Below are positions 48,089 through 58,392 of a stretch of 64,000 nt of DNA, one piece after another (within the stretch, counting starts at the first letter, position 1; every line of letters begins with the position of its first letter). The position numbers and the translations under genes are program-made. This DNA is from Ilyonectria destructans (Eukaryota; Ascomycota; Sordariomycetes; Hypocreales; Nectriaceae): NCBI GenBank assembly GCA_020740775.1, contig JAHEWK010000013.1, forward strand, positions 1,302,001 to 1,366,000, read 5' to 3'. The notes under the pieces are model-generated. The model was not told the origin of the DNA, made no database searches, and saw only the letters and a program-made list of their open reading frames with translations.

Positions 48089-48616
48089 TCAGGATAATTG
48101 GCTCTTCGTCGATATAGTATCGAGGTCGTAGGTGACCAACCAATCACCGGCGGGCTCATGTTCAGGCAGTTTAAGCTCCGTGTTGTGTTTGTTCATTCCT
48201 TTTGCGAATAACACCCTGGCATAGAGAGGATCGAATACGAATGTCGTTTCGCCGGTTTTATAGTTTTTTATTTCCGCTGTAGCCGAAATCTCATCTATAG
48301 AGATGAACTCGTCGTCACCCGCCACACTTGCCCTCTCGATTTGTTCCTTCACATGCTTTGCAGTCTCAGGATCGAACCGGGTATCGATGAAGTATAACTG
48401 GTCTCGGCCCGCCACTGCCACGTATGGAGTATCTGGTGCTACAATCTGGAGGCCACGCCCTGTTTCGATAACCTTTGGCACGTAGCTGCCCCGATATTCC
48501 TCTTGGAATGTTGGCGAACCGTCGCACAGTCGGTGGCATGGGTCTTGCAAGGTTGGCGAACCCTCGCATTGTCGGAATGGGTTCAAAAGTATAGTGATCA
48601 ATAGTAAAGGGAGCAT
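48089..48616 (-). CDS. Candidate small secreted protein, effector-like
   Basis: A single frame of 175 aa. The N-terminus MLPLLLITILLNPFRQCEG is a plausible signal peptide. A duplicated 14-residue unit follows (CEGSPTLQDPCHRL, then CDGSPTFQEEY); the repeat is also clear at DNA level. The rest is hydrophilic with little low complexity (VAGRDQLYFIDTRFDPETAK, then GETTFVFDPLYARVLFAKGM). There are no further cysteines. I recognise no family. It lies 0.6 kb from a RIP-marked retrotransposon in gene-poor DNA, a setting in which fungal effectors often sit. A TATA-like element lies upstream. Coding status rests on frame length, signal peptide and protein-like composition. Confidence 0.6.
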   Translation of the reverse strand: MLPLLLITILLNPFRQCEGSPTLQDPCHRLCDGSPTFQEEYRGSYVPKVIETGRGLQIVAPDTPYVAVAGRDQLYFIDTRFDPETAKHVKEQIERASVAGDDEFISIDEISATAEIKNYKTGETTFVFDPLYARVLFAKGMNKHNTELKLPEHEPAGDWLVTYDLDTISTKSQLS

Positions 48617-48778
48617 TTCGGTATAGGGACGCGCTGCTTATAAATTCTCAAGGGCGAGGCAAACACAAGGCTCAGGCTTCTGCAAGAAATAGACGAACCA
48701 ATAAGTAGTCAATTCAATAGAAAGAGAGTTAAACAGAACATCTCTCCTCCCCTCTTGTCGATGAGAGATTAGGGCTTC

Positions 48779-48786
48779 TTTATATA
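48779..48786 (-). promoter_or_regulatory. TATA-like box upstream of candidate secreted protein
   Basis: The minus strand reads ACTATATAAAG about 165 bp before the start codon at 48616. This fits a TATA box by sequence and distance only. Confidence 0.4.
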
Positions 48787-49580
48787 GTTCAAGAGACCCC
48801 AGGGACGCGGTTGGGTCCGACCCATCCGCAGGAGAATTGCCTGTGAACGTATGACCCAGCCTGGGCGATTGCCTCTGCCCTAATGCAGGTAGAGGGCACA
48901 GGCAACAAGAGGTGCGAGCTAGGCGGGACGGTGTTGGTACAGGCCCGCAATATTTATCACCCCTTCACTTCAGTATTCTACTTAAGACGATTTACTTTCG
49001 GTAGCCCTTGGGCCGGGAGATGGCGTGGCGAGGCAGTGACAGTCTTTCGTTCCTCTGATGCTGCTGTATTGGTTTAAGCTTGGGAAGAGATGATGGAAGA
49101 AGGCAGTGCAGTAGCACTCACGAGCTAACCTACCACGGATTGCTGGGAAATAAAAGCGATTTCTGGTTACACGCGAGCTTTCTGGGGTGATTCGATCGTT
49201 GGACCTCAGCTGCCTCGTATTCAGTGCTTGAGAGGGAAGGTGCGCTATCACGTCGATACCACCGAGGATGCAACAAACGACTAGTCTGTTGTCATGAGCT
49301 CGGGATAATGGCCGAATACGAGAAAGCAGGGAGTGCCGCTCGTAGATCGATGCAAGCTGTCGGCTTGAGCGGCACACCCGGTGGCTTTATAGGTATCTGA
49401 CCTTCCCTATTAGGCTGCTTTAGCGGTGGAATGGGATGATAACCAACACCCAACTCAAAGCCTCTCTTAGAGGGATGCACAGAAAGGCGTCGCACAGGCG
49501 TCTTGCTAGGTCGACCCGAAGCCGCACCAGACTACGCGTTTGTGGTCTGACAGATCTGTGACTTAGACATCTCAATAGAG

Positions 49581-49600
49581 AAGCATCTAATTAGATGCTT
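49581..49600. repeat. Perfect 20-bp palindrome
   Basis: AAGCATCTAATTAGATGCTT equals its own reverse complement. The flanks CTCAATAGAG and TATCGAG extend the symmetry imperfectly. Confidence 0.9.
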
Positions 49601-49609
49601 TATCGAGTC

Positions 49610-49658
49610 TGCTGCGGGAGAAGATAGTGGCAAGGCTTCAAACGCTCCCGCAGCAGCC
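49610..49658. repeat. 11-bp inverted repeat (hairpin)
   Basis: TGCTGCGGGAG and CTCCCGCAGCA are exact reverse complements about 27 bp apart, 10 bp after the palindrome. Confidence 0.8.
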
Positions 49659-50934
49659 GGTCAATTGGCGATGTAGAAGACCGAGGTCGGACAAGGATCG
49701 CGGAGGCTGTGGCAAAAGTCTCGTAAAAGTCTCTTAAGACAGGAGTAAAAACCATGTATTAACTCTGACAATAAGGCCTTCGAGACTTCTGTCTCTGTGA
49801 CTGAAAAGAAAAGTCAAGGAAGATGTGATGATGATCCCTTCCTCTGTGTGCCTGTCACGTCCCTGCTAGCGACCAGCTAGCCCAAAAGTCCCTGGCCGCC
49901 TGTCACACTGCGTGTAGCGATGGCGATGTTGCGTGGGGAATGGGTTATCAGCAGACTTTGCTGAGGATAAGGGGAGAAAGTATTTCAGGTGGCAAAAGAG
50001 ATGTGCGGGGTAGCTGCTGCGCTTGTGGCAATAGCTTCAGACTCGTTTCAACTTCTCAGTATCTTCAAATGTTAAATTAACTGTTAGGTTGATATTGCTA
50101 CTCCTCTGTTACTTCCTTCAAATCTCAGATTACGTCTTACTAACTGCGAATAATCCCATTCTACTCCATAATCACTTCCCTCAGTTCTTAGAACTCAGCG
50201 GTGCATCGCCTAGGCCAGGAGAAGCTGGAACCCCGTGACTGCCATATAGAGTAAAGAGGAGGCCTGAAGCCGCGACATATGCCTAGAGACTAATTTCCGC
50301 TGAAGATATGGATGTAGTTGACACCGCACCGCGAAATCGAGAAATCTATAACTTTTTCGACCACCAGAAACAGCCGAGGCCCAGAGGATATGCTCTGTGT
50401 CTGAGGTGCCCCAAAAGCGCTGGACGTGAGACCTCAGATTCTTGTCACTAGCCTTGCTCAAAGCCATAGCGGTTCGATTCATTCCCTCTAAAATGTCATC
50501 TTGGAAACTCGGATCTATTTTCCCAGCTTCGATTGAGCACTTAGTACACCGGATGATAATATCTCAAAGTCCATATCACGGGAATACACAAAAGTCTAAT
50601 TCCTACATTGAATTTCGGTAACGAACGGTAGGGTAGAGGCGGATAAGAATGACTTTCACGGGTCACGACGTTATATGTTGGCAGGATTAGGAGTGAAACG
50701 AGCGTCCGATTGATAACCATGTGACTACCTGAAAAGCTCCTGAAGCTGAGATGTAAATGAGGGGACAGAATGGATTCAAGACAAGGCATGCCCTTGTTGT
50801 AGAGAAGCGATTGTTGGAATTACTCTTGAGCCTGGATCATGTCTCCAAGCGAAGACCGATCCGCGGGCAAACCACCAAAAATCTTGCCTACGATTGCTCA
50901 GCGCACTAAATCCATCACCTCATAGCATCTCGAA

Positions 50935-51429
50935 CTACAGGTCGTTCGAAGGGGCCTTGCAGCAAGTCCAGCAAGGATTATCACTTGTGCCCTGCACAAA
51001 TTTCATTAGCATCGACGTCAGTGTATGTGAGGCTTGAGAAATCGACCGTACCATGTTGTTGGAGTACTAGAGATTCTGTTAGCATCTAATATTGATAAGT
51101 GAATGGACCAAAACTAACCCAGCCGTTGGGGCAAGTTGGCGTCTCCGGCCAGCAGACCCTCAGACAGATGTCGAACTCGGAGGATTGGGGAGGAGTCTTG
51201 TGCATCTGGGTTTGAGAAACCTTGATGTGAAGACTGGAGAACGTTTAGCATGATCAGGCTCGGAGGACAGGGAAATAAAAGCACTACAGAAAGAAAGGGT
51301 GTCAAGAACTAACGTGATGTCTTCGTTGGCAGCGAGTGCACCAGAGTGCTTCGAGGTTCCTCCAAGAGACCAGGGCAGAGCGGCGATGCCGTTGACAAGG
51401 ACGAACATGGTAGCGGCGGAGAACTTCAT
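50935..51429 (-). CDS. Small cysteine-rich secreted protein, four exons
   Basis: Exons 51429-51314, 51233-51119, 51066-51052 and 50991-50935 give 100 aa; exon 3 is only 15 nt (YSNNM). Each intron (80, 52 and 60 bp) has GT...AG ends and a branch site (TGCTAAA, TGCTAAC, TGCTAAT), and phases agree throughout. The N-terminus MKFSAATMFVLVNGIAALPW is a signal peptide by composition. The mature part has six cysteines, C-X3-C-X6-C-X15-C-X2-C-C, in the motifs ICLRVCWPETPTCPNGWY and PCWTCCKAP. Such a pattern suggests a disulphide-stabilised extracellular protein; I know no named family. Without splicing the frame degenerates after residue 38. Expression is unproven. Confidence 0.75.
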
Positions 51430-52580
51430 TTTTCTTGAATGATGGTGTTGAGAGAAGTTTAAGTGTGCAAAGTTTGTGGGATGGATCTGATTTGGATCTT
51501 GAGTGAATCGATGCTGATGAGAAAACCATCGTCCATTCGAAGGGACGACGAGGATTTTATAGATCCCTCGAGAACTACGGAGAAGTTCAAGCATCACCTG
51601 CTCGCAAAGCCGTCCATACGGGTGGTTCCTGGTAGATTCACCCGAAACAACACGCGGAATGCGACAGCTCGTGCACCCCTATGCGAACAGAGTGAGGAGG
51701 AAGTCGGCCCGAGCGTCCGAGGCCGACTTCCGGCTTGCACAACGCAGACGTAACCCCTTGCTCCCGCATCCGACGTATTACAAGCACAACTTAGAAGCAG
51801 TGTTGTCTTAGACAACCAAGGAAATTAGGATCTCTGCCCACGAGATGACGGATGGCAGAGTGGCGAAAAATGTGATTGGTTCCACATGGACTGTTCCTCA
51901 GAAACAGCCGTAACTGTTTCGTCACAGGGAGCACTTGCTTGGTGTGACACAGCATTAGAGCTAGGGGACGACATCCGTAGTGCCTGGTGAATGTATTTGG
52001 TAGAATCCAACCCTCATGAGGATGCCACGAAGTGTTGATGTCTTTAAAGTTGACCTCATAGTGAAATTCACTATAAGACAAAAGTTTTATTACATTGAAC
52101 GAATGATAGAAACCGTGCGAAGTCATGGTCAAACCGTGGGCGGCGGGGTTTGACTGTGTAACCGTATTTAGCAACAACCAACCTTCCCCGGCCCGATGGT
52201 ACCACGGCAATGACAGGTTGATCCTATTTGTTTTGAGTCTCGTGAAGTAACCCACCCTTACACTAGTACAGCAACAGTTCTACAACGCGTTGCATTGCAT
52301 TGCGAGTTGCTAAGAACAGTGTCTAGGACTTGTTTCGACTTCATGAACTCGGTACTTTGCTCGTTTCTTTTGACCTATTACGAGGGTGCCACATGTATGA
52401 ATTTCGAAAATAAGATACAGGACTCACTTGGAAATGACACGTATTTATTTGATGCGGGTCTACAAAGGGGTAAATGTACAAGTATGGTGTTAATAACAAG
52501 AAGGAAGATTGGCTAAGAGAAGGCAATTCAGGTCTCCGATTAACACTGCCAGACAGTTTAAACTAGTCTTATGAGATGTA
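51430..52580. other. Intergenic, no gene seen
   Basis: This is the promoter side of the cysteine-rich secreted gene and then repeat-like DNA of rising AT content. Minus-strand frames at 51791-52255 have no recognisable features. Confidence 0.45.
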
Positions 52581-53340
52581 AACTGAATAATATACCTAAT
52601 TTACACTAAAAAGATTAGCTTTTAAAAAGTAATAGAAACTTATCTAATAAGAAGATTTATAAATAAATATAAATAATTAGATAAAATAAATAGTTTACTA
52701 TTTATAAATTTAAGATTTTAATAAAGATTTAATAAAATATTTATAAATTTAATAAAACATAAAGAAAATATATATAATTTAGAATAAATTTATTCCTAAA
52801 GTAAGATTTAAAATTTAAAGGGAAAATATTGTTTTAAAATATTTTAAAAAATATTTTTATATTTTAATATTTTAAATAAAGTAATACAGTAAAGTAATTA
52901 CTATAGTTAGAAATATTTAAGTTATTAGAACTTTTATATATATCTATATATATATTAAAAAGATCTTATAGTATCTATTATAGATTTCCTTTGAAATTCT
53001 ATTCTAAAAGTCCCTAAGACTTTTCTGTATATTTTCCAGTAATACACTTAGAAAGTATAGAGTAAGATATACTTAGACTTCCCTAGGAATTTAAATTAGG
53101 CTGAATAGAGATTTCCATGGGATTTCCCTAGGAGATTAAGTAGAAATTCTTATCTAACTTTCTAGAGATTTCCTTAGGATTTCCCTAAGAAATCTATAGA
53201 TAAATAGCAAGTAAATATCCAGATAGCTAGAAGGAGGATATACCTATTATAATATATTTTTATAATCTAAAAGATCTATCTTTAGAAGAGATTCTATTAT
53301 ACCTAAAAGGTTAATATTATTATAAGTAGGGTATTATATA
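52581..53340. other. Very AT-rich block, likely RIP-degraded repeat
   Basis: About 760 bp consist largely of A and T, with TTTATA, AAATAT and TAAT runs and stops in all frames. It ends sharply at the 29-bp repeat at 53322-53350, after which base composition returns to normal. This is the expected look of a heavily mutated transposon. No coding trace is left to identify it. Confidence 0.75.
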
Positions 53341-53350
53341 TCATTCAGGT
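53322..53350 (+). repeat. 29-bp dispersed direct repeat, copy 2
   Basis: It differs from 47844-47872 only by T for C in a CpA context and marks the right border of the AT-rich block. Confidence 0.85.
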
Positions 53351-53531
53351 TGACTCTGCAGGCCACCATACTCGAGGCGTAAAGACGGCGACATAGGCGG
53401 ACCCCGGATGTCTCATCGGATAGCAAAGGCGCTGGACGAGACCTTTTCGCTCGAGCTCGAATATCCTTGGCAGCGTGTGACCTGATTTGGCTGAGACTCT
53501 TGGGGGTAGTGGCATCGCTTGGATGGGCCAT
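53351..53531 (-). pseudogene. Truncated N-terminal coding fragment
   Basis: The frame starts MAHPSDATTPKSLSQIRSHA and runs about 60 codons (ARAKRSRPAPLLSDETSG) until it hits the border of the AT-rich block. The IRSHAAKDIRARAKR motif recalls the N-termini of some fungal regulator proteins; this is a weak impression. Insertion or deletion at the repeat border appears to have removed the rest. Confidence 0.4.
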
Positions 53532-53689
53532 GTTGATAAAGTGAAAACCAATGGGCTGGCTCTTAGAAACCGGATAGATGGGTGATTACTATTAAGACCT
53601 AGTTGGCAATCAAGACGAAATTCCCACAGCTCCCAAGCGAAGCAATCAACCAATGAAACTCTTACTCTCGTAGGCCGTGGTGATAATTC

Positions 53690-53985
53690 TAGCTTGTGGT
53701 TTGGTAGTTGCAATTACGTCGCCTCGCCACTCACCCTCTATTCCCCAAGGCGGACTGCGGGACATAAGGTATTCAGCCTCTGCGATAACAATCTATGAAT
53801 CCATAAGTGGTCACTTTATGGCCCTCAACTGGCTCCAAAACCCATCCGCCATCGGGATTCACCCGAATTCGTGGCGCCCAGCGGCATAAAGCCGGGTCAA
53901 ATCTGCAACATCAGGCTCTTTATCAGACGCAGGGTAGTAAAATCCGCTGGAGAGGATACATAATGATCGGACGCAGGTCCCTTCG
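53690..53985 (-). pseudogene. Coding relic, possibly START-like lipid-binding domain
   Basis: The minus strand reads GGWVLEPVEGHKVTTYGFID, then CYRRG, a TGA where Trp would fit, and IPYVPQSALGN. Upstream, after a frame break, comes KLVEKQDEGTCVRSL. The pattern of a C-terminal strand followed by GWIP...NSALxN recalls START-type domains. The stop and frame break mark it as a relic. The family call is tentative. Confidence 0.35.
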
Positions 53986-54112
53986 TCCTGCTTTTCAACG
54001 AGTTTGGTGACAAGAGTTGAAGAAATAAAAAACAATCATCTACTGTATGATGCCCCTGGTCCTAGCCGTGCCACTTACTGAGCCCAGCAGCCCTCAATCT
54101 TTCACTCCAATA

Positions 54113-54214
54113 ATGCGTGTTGGAATCCTTCAAGGCATTGGGATCGGCCCAGAGATCATCCAAGCAACCCAGCGTGCCCTGGATACACGTGTGCGAGAGC
54201 CAACACAGAAGTGA
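54113..54214 (+). pseudogene. Fragment of isocitrate/isopropylmalate dehydrogenase-family N-terminus
   Basis: Thirty-three codons from ATG read MRVGILQGIGIGPEIIQATQ, then RALD, and end in TGA. The family start is normally a short strand followed by GDGIGPEI; here the Asp is replaced by Ile. Nothing of the rest of the enzyme follows. Confidence 0.5.
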
Positions 54215-54231
54215 ATTAATCCCATGACCCA

Positions 54232-54477
54232 GGCGACGTAGTTAACGAGGACGACCTGGTTGTTGCTCTGGAAGAGGAGCAGATTTGGGGGGTTGGGATG
54301 GATGCTCTGGTCCATGATCCAGCATCTCTAGGCAAATATGGGAAGCTGTGGTCATTCCCTAACGTAGTGACCGCACCGCACATTGGAACAACAACTGCTC
54401 AATCGCAATCCGAGTCTGCCTCTGCCGCAGTGAAAAACGTGTGGGACTACTTTGAGGGTCCTACTGGTTCTTCATAG
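54232..54477 (+). pseudogene. Fragment of D-isomer-specific 2-hydroxyacid dehydrogenase, C-terminal end
   Basis: The frame reads GDVVNEDDLVVALEEEQIWG, then VGMDALVHDPASLG, LWSFPNVVTAPHIGTTTAQ and VKNVWDYFEG, ending in TAG. This is the end of the NAD-binding domain with the catalytic His of the PHIG motif. A possible acceptor (ACCCAG) lies directly before it, but no 5' exons are found; instead a fragment of another dehydrogenase family precedes it. It is a relic unless it forms part of an unusual spliced gene. Confidence 0.6.
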
Positions 54478-54631
54478 AATCTAGTGCATAAACAACCATC
54501 CATCGGGGCATTTCCGGCCCTCTGGACCTTGCGTGTCTACATACTTGAACGAGACATGTTATAAATACATTAAAAGCTAAAAGTTAAGTTGGACATATTA
54601 GGTGGCTTATGTAGGCTATGTCATTAACTAA

Positions 54632-56642
54632 CTACGGTAAACCTACGAGCAAGTCTCGTAGCTTGGTGAACTTAGGTGAACCAAGCCCAGAAACCGGATC
54701 CCACCCTTTCGCTGCCTGGAAGCCCTGCGTGCCGCATCCAGGATTGTGGCCATCAGTGATCTGTGCAAGCGTCAACATATGGCAAACATCCAGGTTTAGT
54801 CAGGACTCACATCTGTGAAAACTTCGGGATGCGAATACAGTATTTGGTTTAAGAACCCGATTGGTTTCTTTCCCGCTAGCAGACGTTCGTCGTTGATCCT
54901 GTTGATCATGGCGGCGAAGAGAGGAGCGGCAGCGCTGGTGCCTCCGCTGACTGTGATTTTATCATTGTCTGACAGTGTAACGTTCGCACCTAGAAGTGCC
55001 ACATCGGGAAAGGCACGTCCGGAGGAGTTATAGATCCCTTTAGGGTAGTGAGGATTATGCGCAGCGAGATAACTGGCCACAGCTTTCTGTTGATACGCCG
55101 GTCGAGGGTTGACATTACTGAAGCCTCCTAATACAAGTGTCAGAGCAGGAAACGGGACTGGGAGATATGGGTCTCACCTCCGGAGTAAAAATTGTGCTTA
55201 GGGTCAAATACCGCAACTTCGCGATGACGCGATCCGTCGAAGTTCACTTGTGTTGCCCCTACCGTGGTCACGTACGGACACGAGCTTGGAAACAGAGGGT
55301 TAAAAATCTCCTTCTTCGGGTTCTTGGAGTCAAATATGCAACCCGTATTGCCCTGGACCCCACGATCTCCAGCCGCTACGACAACTGTAACACCGCGGAG
55401 AGCCAGTTTCATCCACTCGTGGCACTGGCGTTGGACGTAATGCCGGGACAACGACGATTCGTCCAATGCAAATGATATGGAGACCACGTTGGTCACCTTG
55501 TATGTACCGCACATCGCCGGTCCTTGCCAGCCTCCGAAAATCGGAAACTTTGGGTCGAACTCGGGGTCGTCTCCCCCATCGTAGTGACAGTAGCTCGCAT
55601 CCACGGCGTCAAGGAAGTCGTTGAAGAGACCGCCACCATTATTGTAGTTGGTTTGGAAAACTGTGACTTTCTGTGGCCACACGATGGGATACGCCATTTG
55701 CAGGTCGAGCAGTTCTTCGCCGCCGTTCTCCTCGCCAGGTGCTTTAGCACCGTTGATGCTGTTCACCTTCGGTGCTGTTCCCTTGGGGATGAACTTGGCG
55801 TACTTGGACCAGAAGTTGTCGAGGTTAGCCTGATTGTAAGCGTCGCCATTTCCGTAGATGCCGAGGGAGTTGTTGGGCGCGGCCTTGGTGCCGAGTGGAA
55901 TGTCATACAGCTCTGTGGGCTGTTAGACTTGATTGATTGTATAGGGGTCGCACTTACTGCGGATGCAGGCGGGGGTCCAGCTGAGGTCGCAGTTCCTCAA
56001 GTCCTCGGGCACGGGAATCCTATACGGCGGCGACGGACGAGTAACGTGCGAGTTGATTGCACGGCTGCGCTTTGTCCCGCCAGCTCGCGAGGATGGTGTC
56101 AACATAATGAACTGCACATGGTCTTGTAACCCTATCGGAACTTCATGGATAGCGGGCTCTAGACGTCGCTCTCCGGTCGTATTGTCTTGTATGATGTGGT
56201 ACTTCGTCTTCATCAAATCTTCCAGTTGATCGACACGAGCTGAAAACTCCATCACCGCGGCTGCCTTCTTGAGCCGTACGGAAGCCATGTCAATGCCTGC
56301 ACTTTCGAGCCAGGAAAGCACTTTTCGCTGGGAGTCTTCGGTAGGAGCAAAGAAAGCCTCCTAATTATTATCAGAAGATGGTGTTCCAAATAACAAGGCG
56401 AATGAGCTCACCACGGCCCTGCTGTCAAGATATTGGCCAAACCTGTCAGAAGCAGGATCGGAAATGCTCATTAACATAGATTCTGCCTCAGCAAGTTGTG
56501 GTTGATGGATCGCAATAGCACCCCGAACAATGTCCGAGCCATCGACTTGAGACACGGGTTTCCATTCTGGCTGAGGATGCGCAAATGCGAGTTGCGAACT
56601 CAGTAGGGCGGCATAACTCGCGCAAAGGTAGGGGATGCGCAT
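54632..56642 (-). CDS. Secreted sedolisin-type serine-carboxyl peptidase (S53)
   Basis: Five exons, 56642-56412, 56360-55958, 55912-55178, 55127-54811 and 54760-54632, give 604 aa. Introns are 45 to 51 bp and all phases agree. A signal peptide ends near residue 21 (LLSSQLAFA). The pro-domain is recognisable (FGQYLDSRAV joined to EAFFAPTEDSQ). The catalytic domain has Glu277 and Asp281 (GGEELLDLQM), the oxyanion Asp in VVVAAGDRGVQGN and Ser521 in SGGTSAAAP. The C-terminal calcium-binding region is present (ITDGHNPGCGTQGF, GWDPVSGLGSP). Fungal S53 enzymes are acid tripeptidyl peptidases or endopeptidases outside the cell. All key residues are kept, so it should be active, despite relic-rich neighbours. 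Confidence 0.93.
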
Positions 56643-57064
56643 TGTCTCGAAAAGAGGTCGTGATAAAGCGTCTCTGCGCGAGTTAGTTTAATGGTCACTT
56701 GAAACTGAACAAACCAAGTTCCTATGACGCGCCAAGACTGAGGGCAACCCTTCCCAATAAATAATAGCTGGATTGAGGGGTAGTGCTAAACGTCTCGTAT
56801 TGGGCATATTATACCTCGTATTTTCCCTGTCAGCATTGGGTGCCTTACTGCTTCTGGCTGGTACAGTCCTCGTAATGATAGGGAGTAACCGGGGGCTTGA
56901 CTAAACAGACCTCGCTAGCTTAGGCTACCCCTTGTTAGGCGACTTATGTGACTATTTAATGACCTTGAACATGTAGGTATATATGAAGTATTATGTATTT
57001 GATGACTGCAGCTCCCGCCCCTTAAGGCCAAGGAGGTCTAGTTTTTCCTAGCTTCCTAATATAG

Positions 57065-57100
57065 GTTAGCCTGGCGAGGGTTCGGCAAACCCTCGCTAAC
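57065..57100. repeat. Inverted repeat, TIR-like hairpin
   Basis: GCGAGGGTT-CGGCA-AACCCTCGC is a perfect 9-bp stem. It is flanked by GTTAG and CTAAC, which also pair. The right arm CCTCGCTAACTTAGG recurs as CCTCGCTAGCTTAGG near 56911. Confidence 0.7.
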
Positions 57101-58199
57101 TTAGGACTCAGAGACTATCAAAGAGATCATTGTATATTAAGTTCTGCAACATTGAGCACATCGTTCACTTGCAGCTGTTGATGTCTAGTATATGCCTTGT
57201 CGCAGCCTCAATGATTGGCAAAGCGTAGGTGGGGCCGTTGAGAAGTTCTGACGATGTTGAATTGAATGGTACAGGTAAAGGAGAAAAGACCCTGCTATGT
57301 CACCGGAGAGAGAAAACATTCCTTGCCATCCTCGAGCGGTCTACGGTAAGTGAGGGATTGAGGAAACAGGTTCTCGAACCACGGATGCCGTTATGGCACA
57401 GGACATGGTGAGAGCGCCCGTGATGTTGTCATCATCTCCCGGCCCTCCAATACGAAGCTTCAAAGGTGTGGACAGTGTGATAGGGCGACGAGCCGTAGCA
57501 CTCATCAACATCTCACTCATAGTCAGAAGCCTGAATATCCGTGTTGTTGTCGTTGTTGCATGCGGCAATGGCATGGATGTTTGGGGGGACCGAGGAGTTG
57601 AGCTGCCTGAGCTTTGACCCCGCTTACTGGGTTCGATCTTTGGCTCTTACGTAGCCGAGTCATTTAGACTCATCATCACCCTAATATCATAGCTGCTAGG
57701 GAAGTGAGTTGATCGAACTGATGTAATCGGGCCTGGGTGAGTCTAATAAGTTGACCACGCAGAATAAACTCTAGGCATGCGTTTCTTTCCTCAACACCTT
57801 TTTGAGATGATAAACTAATGCTTGTAACCCTATGTAATAGCTGCATTTTCTTGAGCTCTAAGTAGTATACAGTGACTTAAGCATAATTCTAATGCATCAA
57901 GACTGCTCAGTGGATTATCTGGTGCACTTCGTCGCCAACCACGGGTTAGCATCCTCCGTTCACAACATCCTCAAGTAGCCTGACCGTCATCGCCCGGCCC
58001 GCATGCTGATATAGGCCAGTACCATGTACAGCTGCTCTTGGAGATCCCAGAGCCCCCTATGTCACCAATTCCTCTTTTCAACAACTTGCCACGCTCGATC
58101 CGCGAGGAAATCATGCACGACACGTATCTTATCACCGCAATCGGCTCTGTCTGTGACGATGTTACATGGTCTGGCGGGGCTTTTACCCGTCTCAAGGGC

Positions 58200-58345
58200 A
58201 TCGGATCTAGAACGGAGAGCCCAGGAAGCTGCCAAAGATGATCATGATGCGATCACGAAGCAGAAGAAGGCACACTGGGACGACTTTCTCGCATAAGGAG
58301 CTAACATCTGGCAGTCGGCAAGATATCCAACCTCCCTCTCCAAAC
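58200..58345 (+). mobile_element. Probable LINE ORF2 relic
   Basis: The frame reads LERRAQEAAKDDHDAITKQK, then KAHWDDFLA, a stop, GANIWQSARYP. Basic helices followed by HWDDFL and NIW..A.Y are typical of the linker before the reverse transcriptase in fungal LINEs. It is only a short piece, so the call is tentative. Confidence 0.4.
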
Positions 58346-58368
58346 CTCCCTCCTAATTACGGACTACC

Positions 58369-58392
58369 TACTCCGTACGGAGTACTCCGTAC
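58369..58392. repeat. Overlapping perfect palindromes
   Basis: TACTCCGTACGGAGTA (16 bp) and GTACGGAGTACTCCGTAC (18 bp) overlap. Motifs of this kind are common in intergenic DNA of many ascomycetes. Confidence 0.8.

Larger units (their letters stand above)
48787..50934. other. Gene-poor, repeat-like region
   Basis: Open frames on both strands (for example 48982-49377 and 50210-50482, both minus) have no recognisable domains. A perfect palindrome and a strong hairpin lie at 49581-49658 (listed). The sequence looks like degraded mobile DNA, but I cannot name an element or find its ends. Confidence 0.4.
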
